Origin: Fagopyrum homotropicum | Lineage: Eukaryota; Streptophyta; Magnoliopsida; Caryophyllales; Polygonaceae | NCBI GenBank assembly: GCA_033239125.1 | Contig: BSWB01000005.1 | Location: 14,561,447-14,625,446 of the forward strand | Direction: 5' to 3' | Length of the DNA: 64,000 nt | Part shown: positions 54,145-64,000 of the stretch, piece by piece | How positions within the stretch are numbered: position 1 is the stretch's first letter | Layout: each line of letters begins with the position of its first letter | Program-made: the position numbers and the translations under genes | The notes under the pieces: generated by a model | What the model was told of the DNA's origin: nothing | The model's database searches: none | What the model saw: the letters and a program-made list of their open reading frames with translations, nothing else

Positions 54145-55165
54145 CCTTTAATGCCAACCGATTATTTGGATGTTGAGAGATGGTAGCAATCCCATTTCTA
54201 ACCGGACATCTTCCTTGAAATGGTTTTTAAAAATGTACCGTCAAACCCTTTTTCTTAATATAACCCTTAATGATCCCTCTATACCAAACACATACTAGAT
54301 AGATTTTTTCATCTCTTTAAATCATCTACTATATTCAACTCCCTTCATCTTTACCTATGATAATTTCGTTTATACGTACATGGAATATTAAATGAAGCCG
54401 TTTTATACTTGTATATGAATATATTTTTAATTTGGTACATATATTTTTGGCGGAGGTTTTCCTTAAAACCTATCAACTCAAATTTGGTTCGATTCTTAAA
54501 AATATCGGAATTGGACAACATCTCACTTTCAAACAAATACCACTTCTTAAAAATAAATGAACCGACGAATATATACCTAAAACAGTTCGATTCTTCGTTT
54601 CTAAATTTATAAACCGTTAACAACTCCCCATTATAAGGTGCATTTGTGTGCCTCGTATGAGACATCATATGTGCCTATCACGACACACACATAAACCTAT
54701 ATCTAAATTGAGGGTGCATCCAGTAAAAATAGATTATGAAGATTTCCGAAAGATAGGTTATGAAAATTACGAGTATAATTAAGGTATTTATAAAGTTCTT
54801 TTCAAAATTACCGAGCGTTCTCACCTTTCAACTCGAGTCATGAGAACACATCCCATGAATACATTAGGTAGAGGTAATTCATTTGTTTTGTATGATAGGG
54901 TAAGTGACATTTGTTCGTACCCAACAAGTTCTGATGTGAACAGTGTGGGCCATGAAGGCTCAACCAAACCTTCCACACCTAAATTTATAGTTTTTCGTAT
55001 GAACCAAACCCTAATTCTTCCAAAAAGTCATACTATCAAAGGTTGAAATGTTGTTGCCTTTCGGCCTTGCCTTCGTAAGCGTGTATAGAATTATTAAATT
55101 GCTGCATAAATGGTGATGAATTTATTATATTATATATCAACTTAATGCACTCATTGATGATATTC
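54145..55165. other. Intergenic, nothing recognised
   Basis: AT-rich; overlapping short ORFs on both strands at 54351-54668 have no family features. Confidence 0.5.
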
Positions 55166-55169
55166 AACG

Positions 55170-55800
55170 CATTTAGAGACGCTTTTTATTAATCGAAGAA
55201 GGCTAAGTAGTCATCAGATGAGGATAGTCCGACCCCTTACATCAACATCGACAATGCTCACTACACTCTCGAGAGTGTCAAACAATATACGAAAACGAAT
55301 GTTAGCTAGGAAATTCGTAGCATAGTTTACTTCCCTAAAAATATGACAATAATTTAGTCTTTTCTCAAAAAGTCTATGCATCTATAAGTCAAATTAAATA
55401 GAGGATGACACGAGGGGAAGTTTTTATTCAAAAGGTTAACATCAAGGTGTGAGTCCGTTTCAAGGACCACAAGTCTTGCCCTATCCTCTAAGCAATCTCG
55501 AGTCCATACAAAATACCTCATAATTAAGCCATGAGTACTTTACATGTTCCGATTTTGTGAACGAACCCCGTTGTCAAACACCATACACATTTCTAACAAC
55601 CCTGCCGCCGTAGCCTATTCGTTTTACTTGACCGCCTCGTTGGTGTTAACCTTCATCCAGTTTGTAGGAGGAGCAGTCAACGCAATATGTCTTATATGGG
55701 ATCATACTTGCAGTATCACCATTGAAAGAACTTCTCCAAGCTTTCTCATAACTTGTGAACTTCTTAACAATGATCTTGTAGACATCCTAAGGTCCTTTTC
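55170..55800 (-). pseudogene. L1 LINE RNase H remnant (minus)
   Basis: On the minus strand, with frame changes: PPTNWMKVNTNEAVK, then ATAAGLL, then RLVVLETDSHLDVNLL, and YCHIFREVNYATNFLANIRF near 55330. The order matches the RNase H domain at the end of plant L1 ORF2 (compare 39573-40000). Many stops; non-functional. Confidence 0.7.
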
Positions 55801-57060
55801 GTCCTAAAAATCAGCTTCATTTCTCCTTCTCAACACGCTATGTTGAAACTCAACACATAAGTAGAACGATATTTCATTTTAGTTTTATTATCTCAACGTG
55901 TCACTATATACACAATCTGAAAAAAAGACCTAGTTGACACCTTAATGAAAGTATCTTGACATCTCATTCTCTTTATACCTAACGAATCAAAATTCGCGTT
56001 GGTAGTACGCGTGTTAGATCTGAAATACATAGATTTTAATGAAGTTTTATAATAAGTGTGACATATTACTCATCAATGAAGCTTTTTTGGCTTGTTTTGG
56101 TAGTCATCAATGAGACTATATACCAAATAATTGTGTCACTAATTATATACTCGTAGTAAACACGTGTCATTAAGATGGGAGAAATGATAGTGAAAGTCGA
56201 TACATATTCTTTCCGCGTTTAATTTCCTAACTATAAGTCTACAATATATTTTTTTGAAATACATTATCCTTTTAGTCAAATTAAAAGTGAATAAAAATAT
56301 ATTTAAATACCCTAAACTTTAATAGAACCAGAAAAACTTGAACTTACATATGTAATTATATATAAAAAAAATTCATTGATTTTACACAAGAAAGAAAATA
56401 CATACTTTTACAAACTAATAAAATTAATACTAGATATGTTTTCCTTTCACTATTTTTTAAAATTTACATTATTGGAAAAAAAAAATCCTGTTAAATAAAG
56501 ATTTATGTACTAACAAATCAAATTCGGTTGCACACACATTAACCCATTTGAGAATATTGACACCCAACATCACCTTTTCTGATAATCCCGATTTTTGTAT
56601 TCTCATCCATAAAGATATTTGGACAATTTTGGTAACTAGGCCTTTTTGAAAAATTAGGATACTAACTAGACTTTTTAATGTTTCAATTGAGTAAATGTAC
56701 CCCCAACCTTTTGTATTTATTTTCAAACTTTACACACTCTTCGCTCAAGGGAACATTTACTAAACATAAAATTAGAAAAAAGCCTAATAAACCAAATTGT
56801 TTCAAGATATTTTAGGGTGGACTACCTCTAACTTACCCGCTTTCCGTCATTAAAAAAAAAAGCCAAAGCAAATTAAAATAGAGAAGAAAAAATAGATTAG
56901 AACATTTATATTGTACAAAGAAAAGGTAGAAAACAAAACAAGGATATTAAAAAAAAATTTAAAAATAATTATTTGAAATAAATGAATAATTACAACTTGG
57001 AAGAGGATATAAGCGAGATTGCTATTCGTACCCACCATTTCATGCTAATTATACCCATTA
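55801..57060. other. Intergenic, AT-rich, nothing recognised
   Basis: No gene; a few poly(A/T) runs. Confidence 0.5.
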
Positions 57061-57065
57061 CACGA

Positions 57066-57259
57066 TTACGCGTTGCGTACGCGTAGAAAATGGATCAACT
57101 TCTGAGGCGAAAGTTACTACACGTACGTAACGCGTAGGCGTAAAGACATTCTCAATTCAAAATTGGGAGAAGTCTTTACGCCTACGCGTTACGTACGCGT
57201 AGTAACTTTCCAAACGGCAGAAAGTTACTACGCGTACGTAACGCGTAGGTGTAGGTCTC
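57066..57259. repeat. Cluster of CTACGCGTTACGTACGCGTAG palindromes in alternating orientation
   Basis: There are four copies of a 22-40 bp motif based on TACGCGTACGTAACGCGTAG. Arms 57109-57153 and 57167-57210 form a near-perfect inverted repeat (one change, one indel) with a 13-bp loop. A third arm at 57220-57259 repeats the first directly, and a partial copy lies at 57066-57087. Because the motif is palindromic it yields look-alike ORFs on both strands (TPTRYVRVVTF). It lies about 150 bp before the plant-mobile-domain gene and could be the element's end or promoter. Confidence 0.85.
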
Positions 57260-57410
57260 TTCGCTTCCATAACGCGAAAACGGAAGGTCGTCTTCCTCAT
57301 TCCGCCTCCAAACTTTTCCTTACCGACGACGACGAAGAAGAGGGCGACGAAGAAGAGGCGACGACCACCACCAACCACTCCGACGACGTTTACACACATC
57401 ACCAGCAGCC

Positions 57411-60400
57411 ATGGTCCGAACTCGGGGAAGAGACGGAGGCGTGGTCCGGGGGAGCCGCTCCGGCAACGGCGGCGGTGAGTCCTCCGGCAGTTTTTCCGGC
57501 GAGGGTCGGGGGCGAGCGGTTTCCGATGCCGAGGTTGGGCGAGGACGGGGCTCTCGTGGAGGGCGAGTAGGGGGAGTAGTCCGAGGTTGCGCGACATCTC
57601 GCGTTTCTAGCGAGGTTGGGATACGTTTTAATTTATTTTTATTACATTTGTCTTTATATTCGTTAATTAGAGAATAGTAATCGATAATTAGTGTAGGATT
57701 AGTTGTTAATTACTTATTATGTATAGAATTAGTGAATGAATTAATGAAATAGTCTCAATTAGTCGATAATTAGTTAAATTAGTGGACAATTAGTCACTAG
57801 TTAGTGAAATAGTCGATAATTAGTTTAATAAAAATTGAAAAAAGTCGATAATTAGATAATTAGTTTATTGAAAATAGTCGATAATTAGATAATTAGTTGT
57901 TAACTTCCTTAAAATAGTCGATAATTAGTTAATTACTCGATAATTAGTTGTTAATTATTGGAACTAGTAGATAATTAATAGATAATTTGTTTAATAAATA
58001 TTGAAATTAGTTGTAAATTCCGTAATTATTTGATAATTAGTTAATTACTCGATAATTAGTTGGTAATTAGTTTAATAAATATTGAAATTAGTTGTAAATT
58101 CCGTAATTAGTTAATTACTCGATAATTACGTTTAAAATTATTGAAATTAATAGATAATTAGTTTAATAAATATTGAAATTAGAACTATTGGAAGTAGTAG
58201 ATAATTAATAGATAATTTGTTTAATAAATATTGAAATTTCTTGATAATTAGTTAATTACTCGATAATTAGCTGTTAATTATTGGAACTAGTAGATAATTA
58301 GTTTAATAAATATTGATAATTAGTTAATTACTCGATAATTAGTTGATAATTAGTTAATTACTCGATAATTAGTTGATAATTAGTTTAATAAATATTGAAA
58401 TTAGTTGTAAATTCCGTAATTAATAGATAATTTGTTTAATAAATATTGATAATTAGTTAATTACTCGATAATTAGTTGATAATTAGTTAATTACTCGATA
58501 ATTAGTTGATAATTAGTTTAATAAATATTGCAATTAGTTGTAAATTCCGTAATTAGTTAATTACTCGATAATTACGTTTAAAATTATTGAAATTAATAGA
58601 TAATTAGTTTAATAAATATTGAAATTAGAACTATTGGAACTAGTAGATAATTAATAGATAATTTGTTTAATAAATATTGAAATTATTCGATAATTAGTTA
58701 ATTACTCGATAATTAGTTGTTAATTAGTTAATTACTCGATAATTATTGGAACTAGTAGATAACTAGTAGATAATTAATAGATAATTTGTTTAATAAATAT
58801 TGAAATTACTCGATAATTAGTTGTTAACTTCCTTAAATTAGTCGATAATTAGTTAATTACTCGATAATTAGTTGTTAATTATTGGAACTAGTAGATAATT
58901 AATAGATAATTAGTTTAATAAATATTGAAATTACTCGATAATTAGTTAATAGAAATTAGTTTAATAAATATTAAAATTACTCGATAATTAGTTAATAAAG
59001 ATTGAAATTACTCGATAATAGGTTGCCGGGACTAGTACTCGTCCATTGGCCGCTACGGTTTCGAACCGTAAGCGGCGTATGATTGAGATGGGAGTAGCGC
59101 GTCCTGATGACGTTCTTGAGGATCCTCAGGAGGAGGAGGAGGAGAGAGTTGGGGAGGAGCATGTAGACGAGCGGATGGACATGTTGTTCGGTTCGTCCGA
59201 CGTTTCCGGCGGCCAGATGTTACCCGAGGCAGACGTTGATGCTTTTGTATTGGAGTTGCATGACACGTTGGACCGCCGATCACCTGCACCTGCTCATTCA
59301 GAGAGCTTTGCCGCCGGGAGTAGGAGACTCGGTCAGGAGGGTTCACCACCACCTCCACCTCCACCTCCACCTCCACCTCCGCCTGTGGTTGCAGATGACG
59401 TTGCTGGGTATCCAGGAGGTCCCGCTATACGGGACTTACTTTACAGCTATGACACTCATGTCGCTCGTGACATATGGGTCGGTCAGGTATGAATTTAAAT
59501 TTCGTTTAGCTTTTTATATTTCCTTAAATTCAAACGTGTTACTTACGTTTAAATGATATTTTCATAACAAGATAGAGGTGTTTTACGAGTCTATAGGCTA
59601 GGTGCCACGGTCAGTGGCTTACGTAGCCTTGCTGATCGATTTCCAGAGTCAGAGTGGATGACACTGGTTAGGGGGAGTGGATTGCATGGCCTCCTAGAGA
59701 TGCAGTGGGGCGGTGTCGACCATGCGCTTGCATCTGCTTTTGTTGAGAGGTGGTATCCAGAGACTTCCGGATTTCACTTCCCATGGGGATAGATCTCTAT
59801 CACCCTCCACGACGTATATCACCTCCTAGGACTTCGCATTGACGGAGACGAGGTTATCGGCGCCAGGGATGACACACTCTTCACCTCCATGTTCGGCTTC
59901 CCGACGTTGGAGGTGAAGGACGCCGTGAAGGCGGGTGGGTGGCCGTCTTCTCATCTCCTCTCTACTATTAGGACTATGGCCGAGTCCCTAGATGCTAGAC
60001 AGGAGGACATCGCTACCGGATTTCTTGCTCTTCTCATTGGCTCCACCTTGTTCATTGACAAGACCACGAACAGGGTGAAGTCTCATCTATTGAGCGTTTG
60101 TCGAGACCCCATCACCATGGCGTCCCGTGCTTGGGGGACTGCCACACTGGCATATCTATACAGACAGCTAGGCGAGTCCTCTCGGAGGGAGGTTCATACA
60201 TTAGCCGGTTGTTCTCTTCTCTTAGAGGTAAGCAATGAACTATAATTTCATAGGTTACAATCTTTTAATTGATAATCAATTTAATATTGAAATGATATGT
60301 TTTTCGCAGTCATGGATTCACGCTTATTTCCCTCACTTCCGACCTAGAGGACATACAGACCCTCTTAGACAGAGAGATGCGAGACATGCACAGAGGTCGG

Positions 60401-61236
60401 AGAGGGCTCCTACAGGACAGATGGAGAGATCGGCCCTATTAGGGTTTAGGGCCCAGTTGTCGAGGTGTAGGATGGACGAGGTACTAATAAAGTCAAGTTT
60501 CTTACGTATATTTTGAATTGATCTTCTGAATTGACGTTATATGTTTGTCGTAGGTGACGTGGATGCCGTGGGGTTCGCTAGACGGCTTTCAGACTGGACA
60601 GATGCGCGTATCAGCCTATTTTGGGGTGATACGCTTCTGTTGGTTGGAGGAGCCCTATCAGCCACCGTTTATGCTACGTCAGTTCGGGCATGTACAGATA
60701 GTCCCCCCCAGAGCTTCATACAGTTCCTCCCGGATGTATCATTCGCCCCTTCGTGATGAAGAGGCCGGCGAGGATAGGGAAGTATGAGCTGCTATTTTCT
60801 CCCGACGCATGGCATATGTGGGCGACGCGAGACCAGCATCTGTACGACATACAGAGCGTCCCAGCAGTTGTCGACCCATGGCAGATGGATGAGTACTTCT
60901 TGGACTGGTTCTTACCACGTACTCACTCCCACCTGCAGCCACCTCCAGATGGTGCACCACCACCGCCTGCACCTCCAGTTGCACCTGTTGTACTTTCAGA
61001 GCGGGTACGATATGAATTATTACGTTAAAGTTCATTTTATTTAAGAATTAGTTCAGTTACTTACCTATTTTCATGTTCTGCAGCGTGTACATATAGCTAT
61101 AGGTATGGTTAGAGATCAGTTGACTCGTTGTCCTCCGTCTGAGGCTGATTTTCTTCGATGTCTCCTAGATGTTCTAGGAGGAGACGAGGCACCAGAGGCG
61201 CCACCTCCTGTTAGGGCATCACAGCGACAGGACTAG
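57411..61236 (+). pseudogene. Plant mobile domain (MAIN-like) gene, transposon-borne, decayed
   Basis: Six exons inferred from GT-AG borders: 57411-57614, 59022-59486, 59572-60227, 60310-60480, 60554-61004 and 61084-61236. Exon 1 is Arg/Gly-rich (MVRTRGRDGGVVRGSRSGNG). Exon 2 holds an acidic stretch and a run of 13 Pro from a CCACCT repeat. Exons 3-5 carry the plant mobile domain: RLGATVSGLRSLADRFPESEW, ERWYPETSGFHFPWG, ISITLHDVYHLLGLRIDGDE, SWIHAYFPHF, VTWMPWGSLDGF and YFGVIRFCWLEEPY. Breaks: acceptor of exon 3 shifted by one base, TAG at 59790-59792 where Glu is usual, and a frameshift near 60750. Host MAIN/MAIL proteins silence transposons, and related domains occur inside plant transposons; which one this is depends on the element's ends. 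Position beside a MULE transposase favours transposon-borne. Confidence 0.82.
57615..59021 (+). repeat. Minisatellite filling intron 1 of the mobile-domain gene
   Basis: About 1.4 kb made of permuted phrases GATAATTAGTTAATTACTC, GATAATTAGTTGATAATTAG, GGAACTAGTAGATAATTAAT and TTTAATAAATATTGAAATT. The GT at 57615 and AG at 59020-59021 are both phase 0, so the array is exactly intronic. Longer higher-order blocks recur, for example around 58020-58160 and 58390-58580. Confidence 0.9.
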
Positions 61237-61400
61237 ACACTTGTTTCTATTTTGTTTATTATGTCCCGGATGTATCATTACTTTGACTTGTTTCTATTTA
61301 TTACGTCCCGTGCTTGCTTCATTTTATGTATGAACATGTTTCATTACTTTGACTTGTTTCTATTTCCAACGTCCCGTGCTTGCTTCATTTTATTACTTTG
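61237..61400. repeat. Tandem duplication after the mobile-domain gene
   Basis: The phrase TTTGACTTGTTTCTATTT plus ACGTCCCGTGCTTGCTTCAT occurs twice in full (about 61280-61325 and 61350-61395), with an earlier degenerate copy (ATGTCCCGGATG, about 61262). Confidence 0.75.
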
Positions 61401-61404
61401 ACTT

Positions 61405-61612
61405 GTGATTTATGTTTTGAAATCAAATTTGAAATCAAATTTGAAATCAAAATCTCAATTTGAAATCACAAATCAAAACTTCAATATTGAAATCACAAAT
61501 CACAACTCACAAATCAAAAACCTCAATATTGAAATCACAAATCACAAATCACAAACCTCAATATTGAAATCACAAATCACAAATCACAAATCAAAAACTC
61601 AATTCAACACTA
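61405..61612. repeat. A-rich tandem repeat between the two convergent genes
   Basis: Variants of GAAATCAAATTT and GAAATCACAAATCACAAATC with CCTCAATATT spacers, about 35-bp higher-order periods. It produces a repeated N-L-K-S-type ORF that is not a gene. Confidence 0.85.
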
Positions 61613-61640
61613 CTATTCGAAATCACAATTCAACATCAAA

Positions 61641-64000
61641 CTAAGAACCCGCATCTTCTTCTCTCTGAAGCAGTCTTCCGTATCTTGCTATTCTTCGGTT
61701 ATGTATGTCGGTAAAACCATCAACTGAAGCGTCGTGACCTCGCATCCAATCAAGACATATCGGGGGCAATGGAGCGTTTTGATGCAACCAAACCTGTTTT
61801 ACAAATCAATAGCATGTTAGTCAAACAAGTTTTGATACAACCAAACTTGTTTCACAAATCAAGGGAATAAAATGGACCTACCGGAACGTAGTGATGATCA
61901 TTGAGTACTGCGATTGCTTGAACTACCGTTGGAGGTTCTTGTTCGGCTTCAGAATCGGCAATCAATGGCAAGCAGGTGTAGGAGTCCAATCTAGAGAAGA
62001 CGACAAGGGACACCCGAAATAAAGTAGCGTATGCGAGAGCACAAGTAGGAACCTCCATCCAGAACTGTGATGCGCAAGGTGCGGGGTTAAGGTAGTTGAC
62101 GTTGTCAATCAGTTCTTCGATCTCATCATCACCATGTATTCCGGAGTATACATGCATGTGTCTACTCAACTCCCAAGCTATCTCTCTCCGGATACGAATG
62201 TACTCATCTGGACGGTAACCCAATAACGCACCAAGTGATCGATATCCGCAATGTCCATCGCCCGGAACATCTATCACACGATCAACGTAAGATAACATAA
62301 ATGCTGGGATATTCCGATAACCCCAGTTGAATCCTCGGACCACAGGTTCAGATGGCTCATTTGGAACGGCCGTCTCAGACTCCGGGATGGTACTAGGCTC
62401 AGACTCCGGGATGGTACTAGGCTCCGAGATGGTACTAGGCTCGCCTGTGGTGTCTGCTCGTCCTCGACCCTGTCCTCGGCCTCGTCCTCGAACTCTTCCT
62501 CTAGAACTTTGTGAAGATTTCCTCATCTATGAATCCTTATCAGCTCGAGCATGCTCAAATCCAGATGGCACTCGTCCTTGCTTGCTTCCCTTGTTTGAAG
62601 GATGTGAAATTCTCGGCTCCCGAGCTACTGAGTCCGTCGGGTTCAACATGGTTGCAATATAAGCGCCAAACTTGTTCACAACGTCTTGGGGCAACCTACC
62701 CTCCCTGTGCATGGCCATAAAAGATGTCAAAGTAATATCCCCATTGACAGAGGAATAGCCTCGGGTTCTTCCACTTCTTCGGTGACCTCATGCCACGTAA
62801 CTTGTCTCCAAAAAGGATGTATTGCAGTCAAAAACATAGGTCTGTTTTCCCGGAGGGCAGCAGCAAACTCATGAATGCACGGGATCCCATACGATTGCCT
62901 CCAATACCAATCGTCACATGTAGCATCAAATGTCCCTTGCCGCGCCAATTTGCAATTCTCGATCAAGTACTTCATGCAATTGTTAGACACCTTTCGAAGA
63001 AGAAATGTAAACATAGGGTCTTCTTGGATGCCTACGATAGTATGAGTACGCGACTTTTCTATGCAACCTTGAATCTCATCAATCTGATCTCCAATCATTC
63101 TATGGATGGCCTTGATGAGAGTATCAAATCCACAACGAGTAGACTTAAGAGTTCTCTTCAACACCGAATGAGCACCCTCGGCCCTAAGATTAGAACATAA
63201 TTTATAATTATAAAATAAATCATCACAAGTAAACTAAACAATAAAAGATGCAATGAGTATTTGTCTAACCTTCTTGTCGTCCTTGATCCGAGATGGAGAT
63301 AGTGATCGGTCCAGCAACGAACAATAGCTTCCTTGTACTTGTCCAACCATGTCTTCTCGAGGTACTCCATCAAATGATACTTGTCCATCCAACTATCCCT
63401 CATATGCAAGAGCCTCGCCTCATAAGCCGCAATAGTAGTCGATTCAAACAACTCATGACAATCTCTCATGAATTTTACTTGGATGGATGGCGAATGTGAC
63501 TTCCACCAACTATTTGATTCTATGTTTCGATACACGTGCCACTCACACAAAATATGTTTGGCATTTGCGAAGACTCTAGGCATTGCTTTTATGAGACCTA
63601 ATTCTCTGTCCGTCACTATCACTTCCGGCTTCTTTCCACTGAATAACAAGGCAATCCGTTCCAAAGCCCACTCGTAATGACCCGTCGTCTCTCGTTTCAT
63701 TAACACAAACGCAACGGGAAAAGTTTGTTGTGTGCTAGTCAATCCGACGATCTCCAACAACGGCATGTCATATCTGCAAAATATAATGAATGAGACTTTG
63801 TAATTAAAAAAAAAGTTTAATATAAACAAACTGAATGAATTACATACTAACCTGTTCGTCTTGTATGTAGCATCCATGATGACAACGTATGGAAACATGG
63901 CAACCCAACGCTTCGAGTCTGGATGGGCTAGGAATAAGTCGCTCACTACCTCTCCTCCTTCAGTGGTTTCCATCCTAATATCCCACATATAATCCTTATC
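61641..64000 (-). pseudogene. MULE transposase fused to an OTU domain, runs off the window
   Basis: Minus strand, exons 64000-63852, 63773-63270, 63183-61882 (with breaks) and 61793-61641. MULE core: VVIMDATYKTNR, YDMPLLEIVGLTSTQQTFP, VIVTDRELGLIKA and HILCEWHVYRNI, giving the first two acidic residues and the CxxH motif. A SWIM-like zinc site follows with GIPCIHEFAAAL; its first Cys pair is incomplete. After a frameshift near 62735 and an in-frame TAG at 62527-62529 comes an Arg/Gly linker (RGRVRGRGRGQGRG). An OTU cysteine-protease fold follows with DVPGDGHCGYRS (Asp, Cys) and NDHHYVP (His). The last exon encodes VWLHQNAPLPPICLDWMRG. The transposase would cut at the element ends; the role of OTU (deubiquitinase-like) is unknown. 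Convergent with the mobile-domain gene. Confidence 0.9.

Noticed and set aside
57157..57597. 146-codon minus ORF and 135-codon plus ORF over the same bases
   Set aside because: The shared TPTRYVRVVTF peptide on both strands comes from the palindromic CGCG motifs. The mobile-domain reading from 57411 in another frame splices correctly and is preferred.
57615..59021. CRISPR-like array
   Set aside because: Units are contiguous and permuted, with no regular unique spacers; the setting is a plant intron.
61405..61644. 79-codon ORF rich in Asn, Lys and Ser
   Set aside because: A direct translation of an A-rich tandem repeat between two convergent genes.
61641..64000. Host FAR1/FHY3-type gene
   Set aside because: The MULE core is joined to an OTU domain and carries a stop and a frameshift, which fits a transposon rather than a conserved host regulator.

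Overview
The window is nuclear DNA from a flowering plant, most likely a eudicot. It is rich in Ty3/gypsy elements of the Athila and Tekay-like chromovirus types, L1 LINEs, MITEs and Mutator-like elements (MULEs), and has one well supported host gene: an AHP6-like histidine-phosphotransfer pseudo-protein with plant GT-AG introns. The species cannot be named from the sequence alone.

Layout. Positions 1-30422 are one nested retrotransposon stack, readable from target-site duplications (TSDs) and broken LTRs. A minus-strand Tekay-like LTR (H, right end 30422) was entered by a chromovirus (G). G was entered by a minus-strand Athila-like LTR (C), and C by a plus-strand Athila-like element (D). D was entered by a Tekay-like element (E), whose 3' LTR holds a minus-strand Athila element (A, 2567-9688, TSD GGTAA). 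C also holds Athila element B (13790-27805, TSD CTAAT), whose 3' LTR holds a chimeric element F (20217-27553, TSD AGAAT). None of A, B or F carries a full gene set: A has RNase H and integrase, B has gag and the 3' ORF, F has inverted gag, RT-RNase H and the 3' ORF.

Positions 30423-49895 are decayed: an L1 ORF1 remnant, a possible copia trace, MITEs, an L1 ORF2 pseudogene (35385-40130) holding an Athila-type solo LTR (35826-37449, TSD CCGCC), a Tekay-like LTR remnant, and nested MITE and hAT-type elements. Positions 49905-50924 are a fold-back Mutator-type element with a perfect 9-bp TSD, ending under 100 bp before the TATA box of the AHP6-like gene (51207-52574, five exons, 156 residues, Asn83 at the phospho-His site). 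Positions 57066-64000 hold a palindrome cluster, a plant-mobile-domain (MAIN-like) pseudogene with a minisatellite-filled intron, and a convergent MULE transposase-OTU pseudogene that runs off the window.

The most unusual signal is a system of short palindromic 'words' in the Athila-type LTRs and non-coding segments. Each family has its own word (ATCGGCCGAT in A, CCACGGCCGTGG in C/D/J, CACCTCGACCGAGGTG in F, CCGCCCCTGCGG in B and also in Tekay-like H). The words are usually laid out as half-site, full palindrome, half-site over about 50-65 bp, and the surrounding scaffold can stay alignable while all copies of the word differ together between families. The second striking object is F, which has 54 nt of tRNA-Asp, the cognate Athila primer, fused between an inverted gag and pol. 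Everything was read by eye; no alignment or database search was run.
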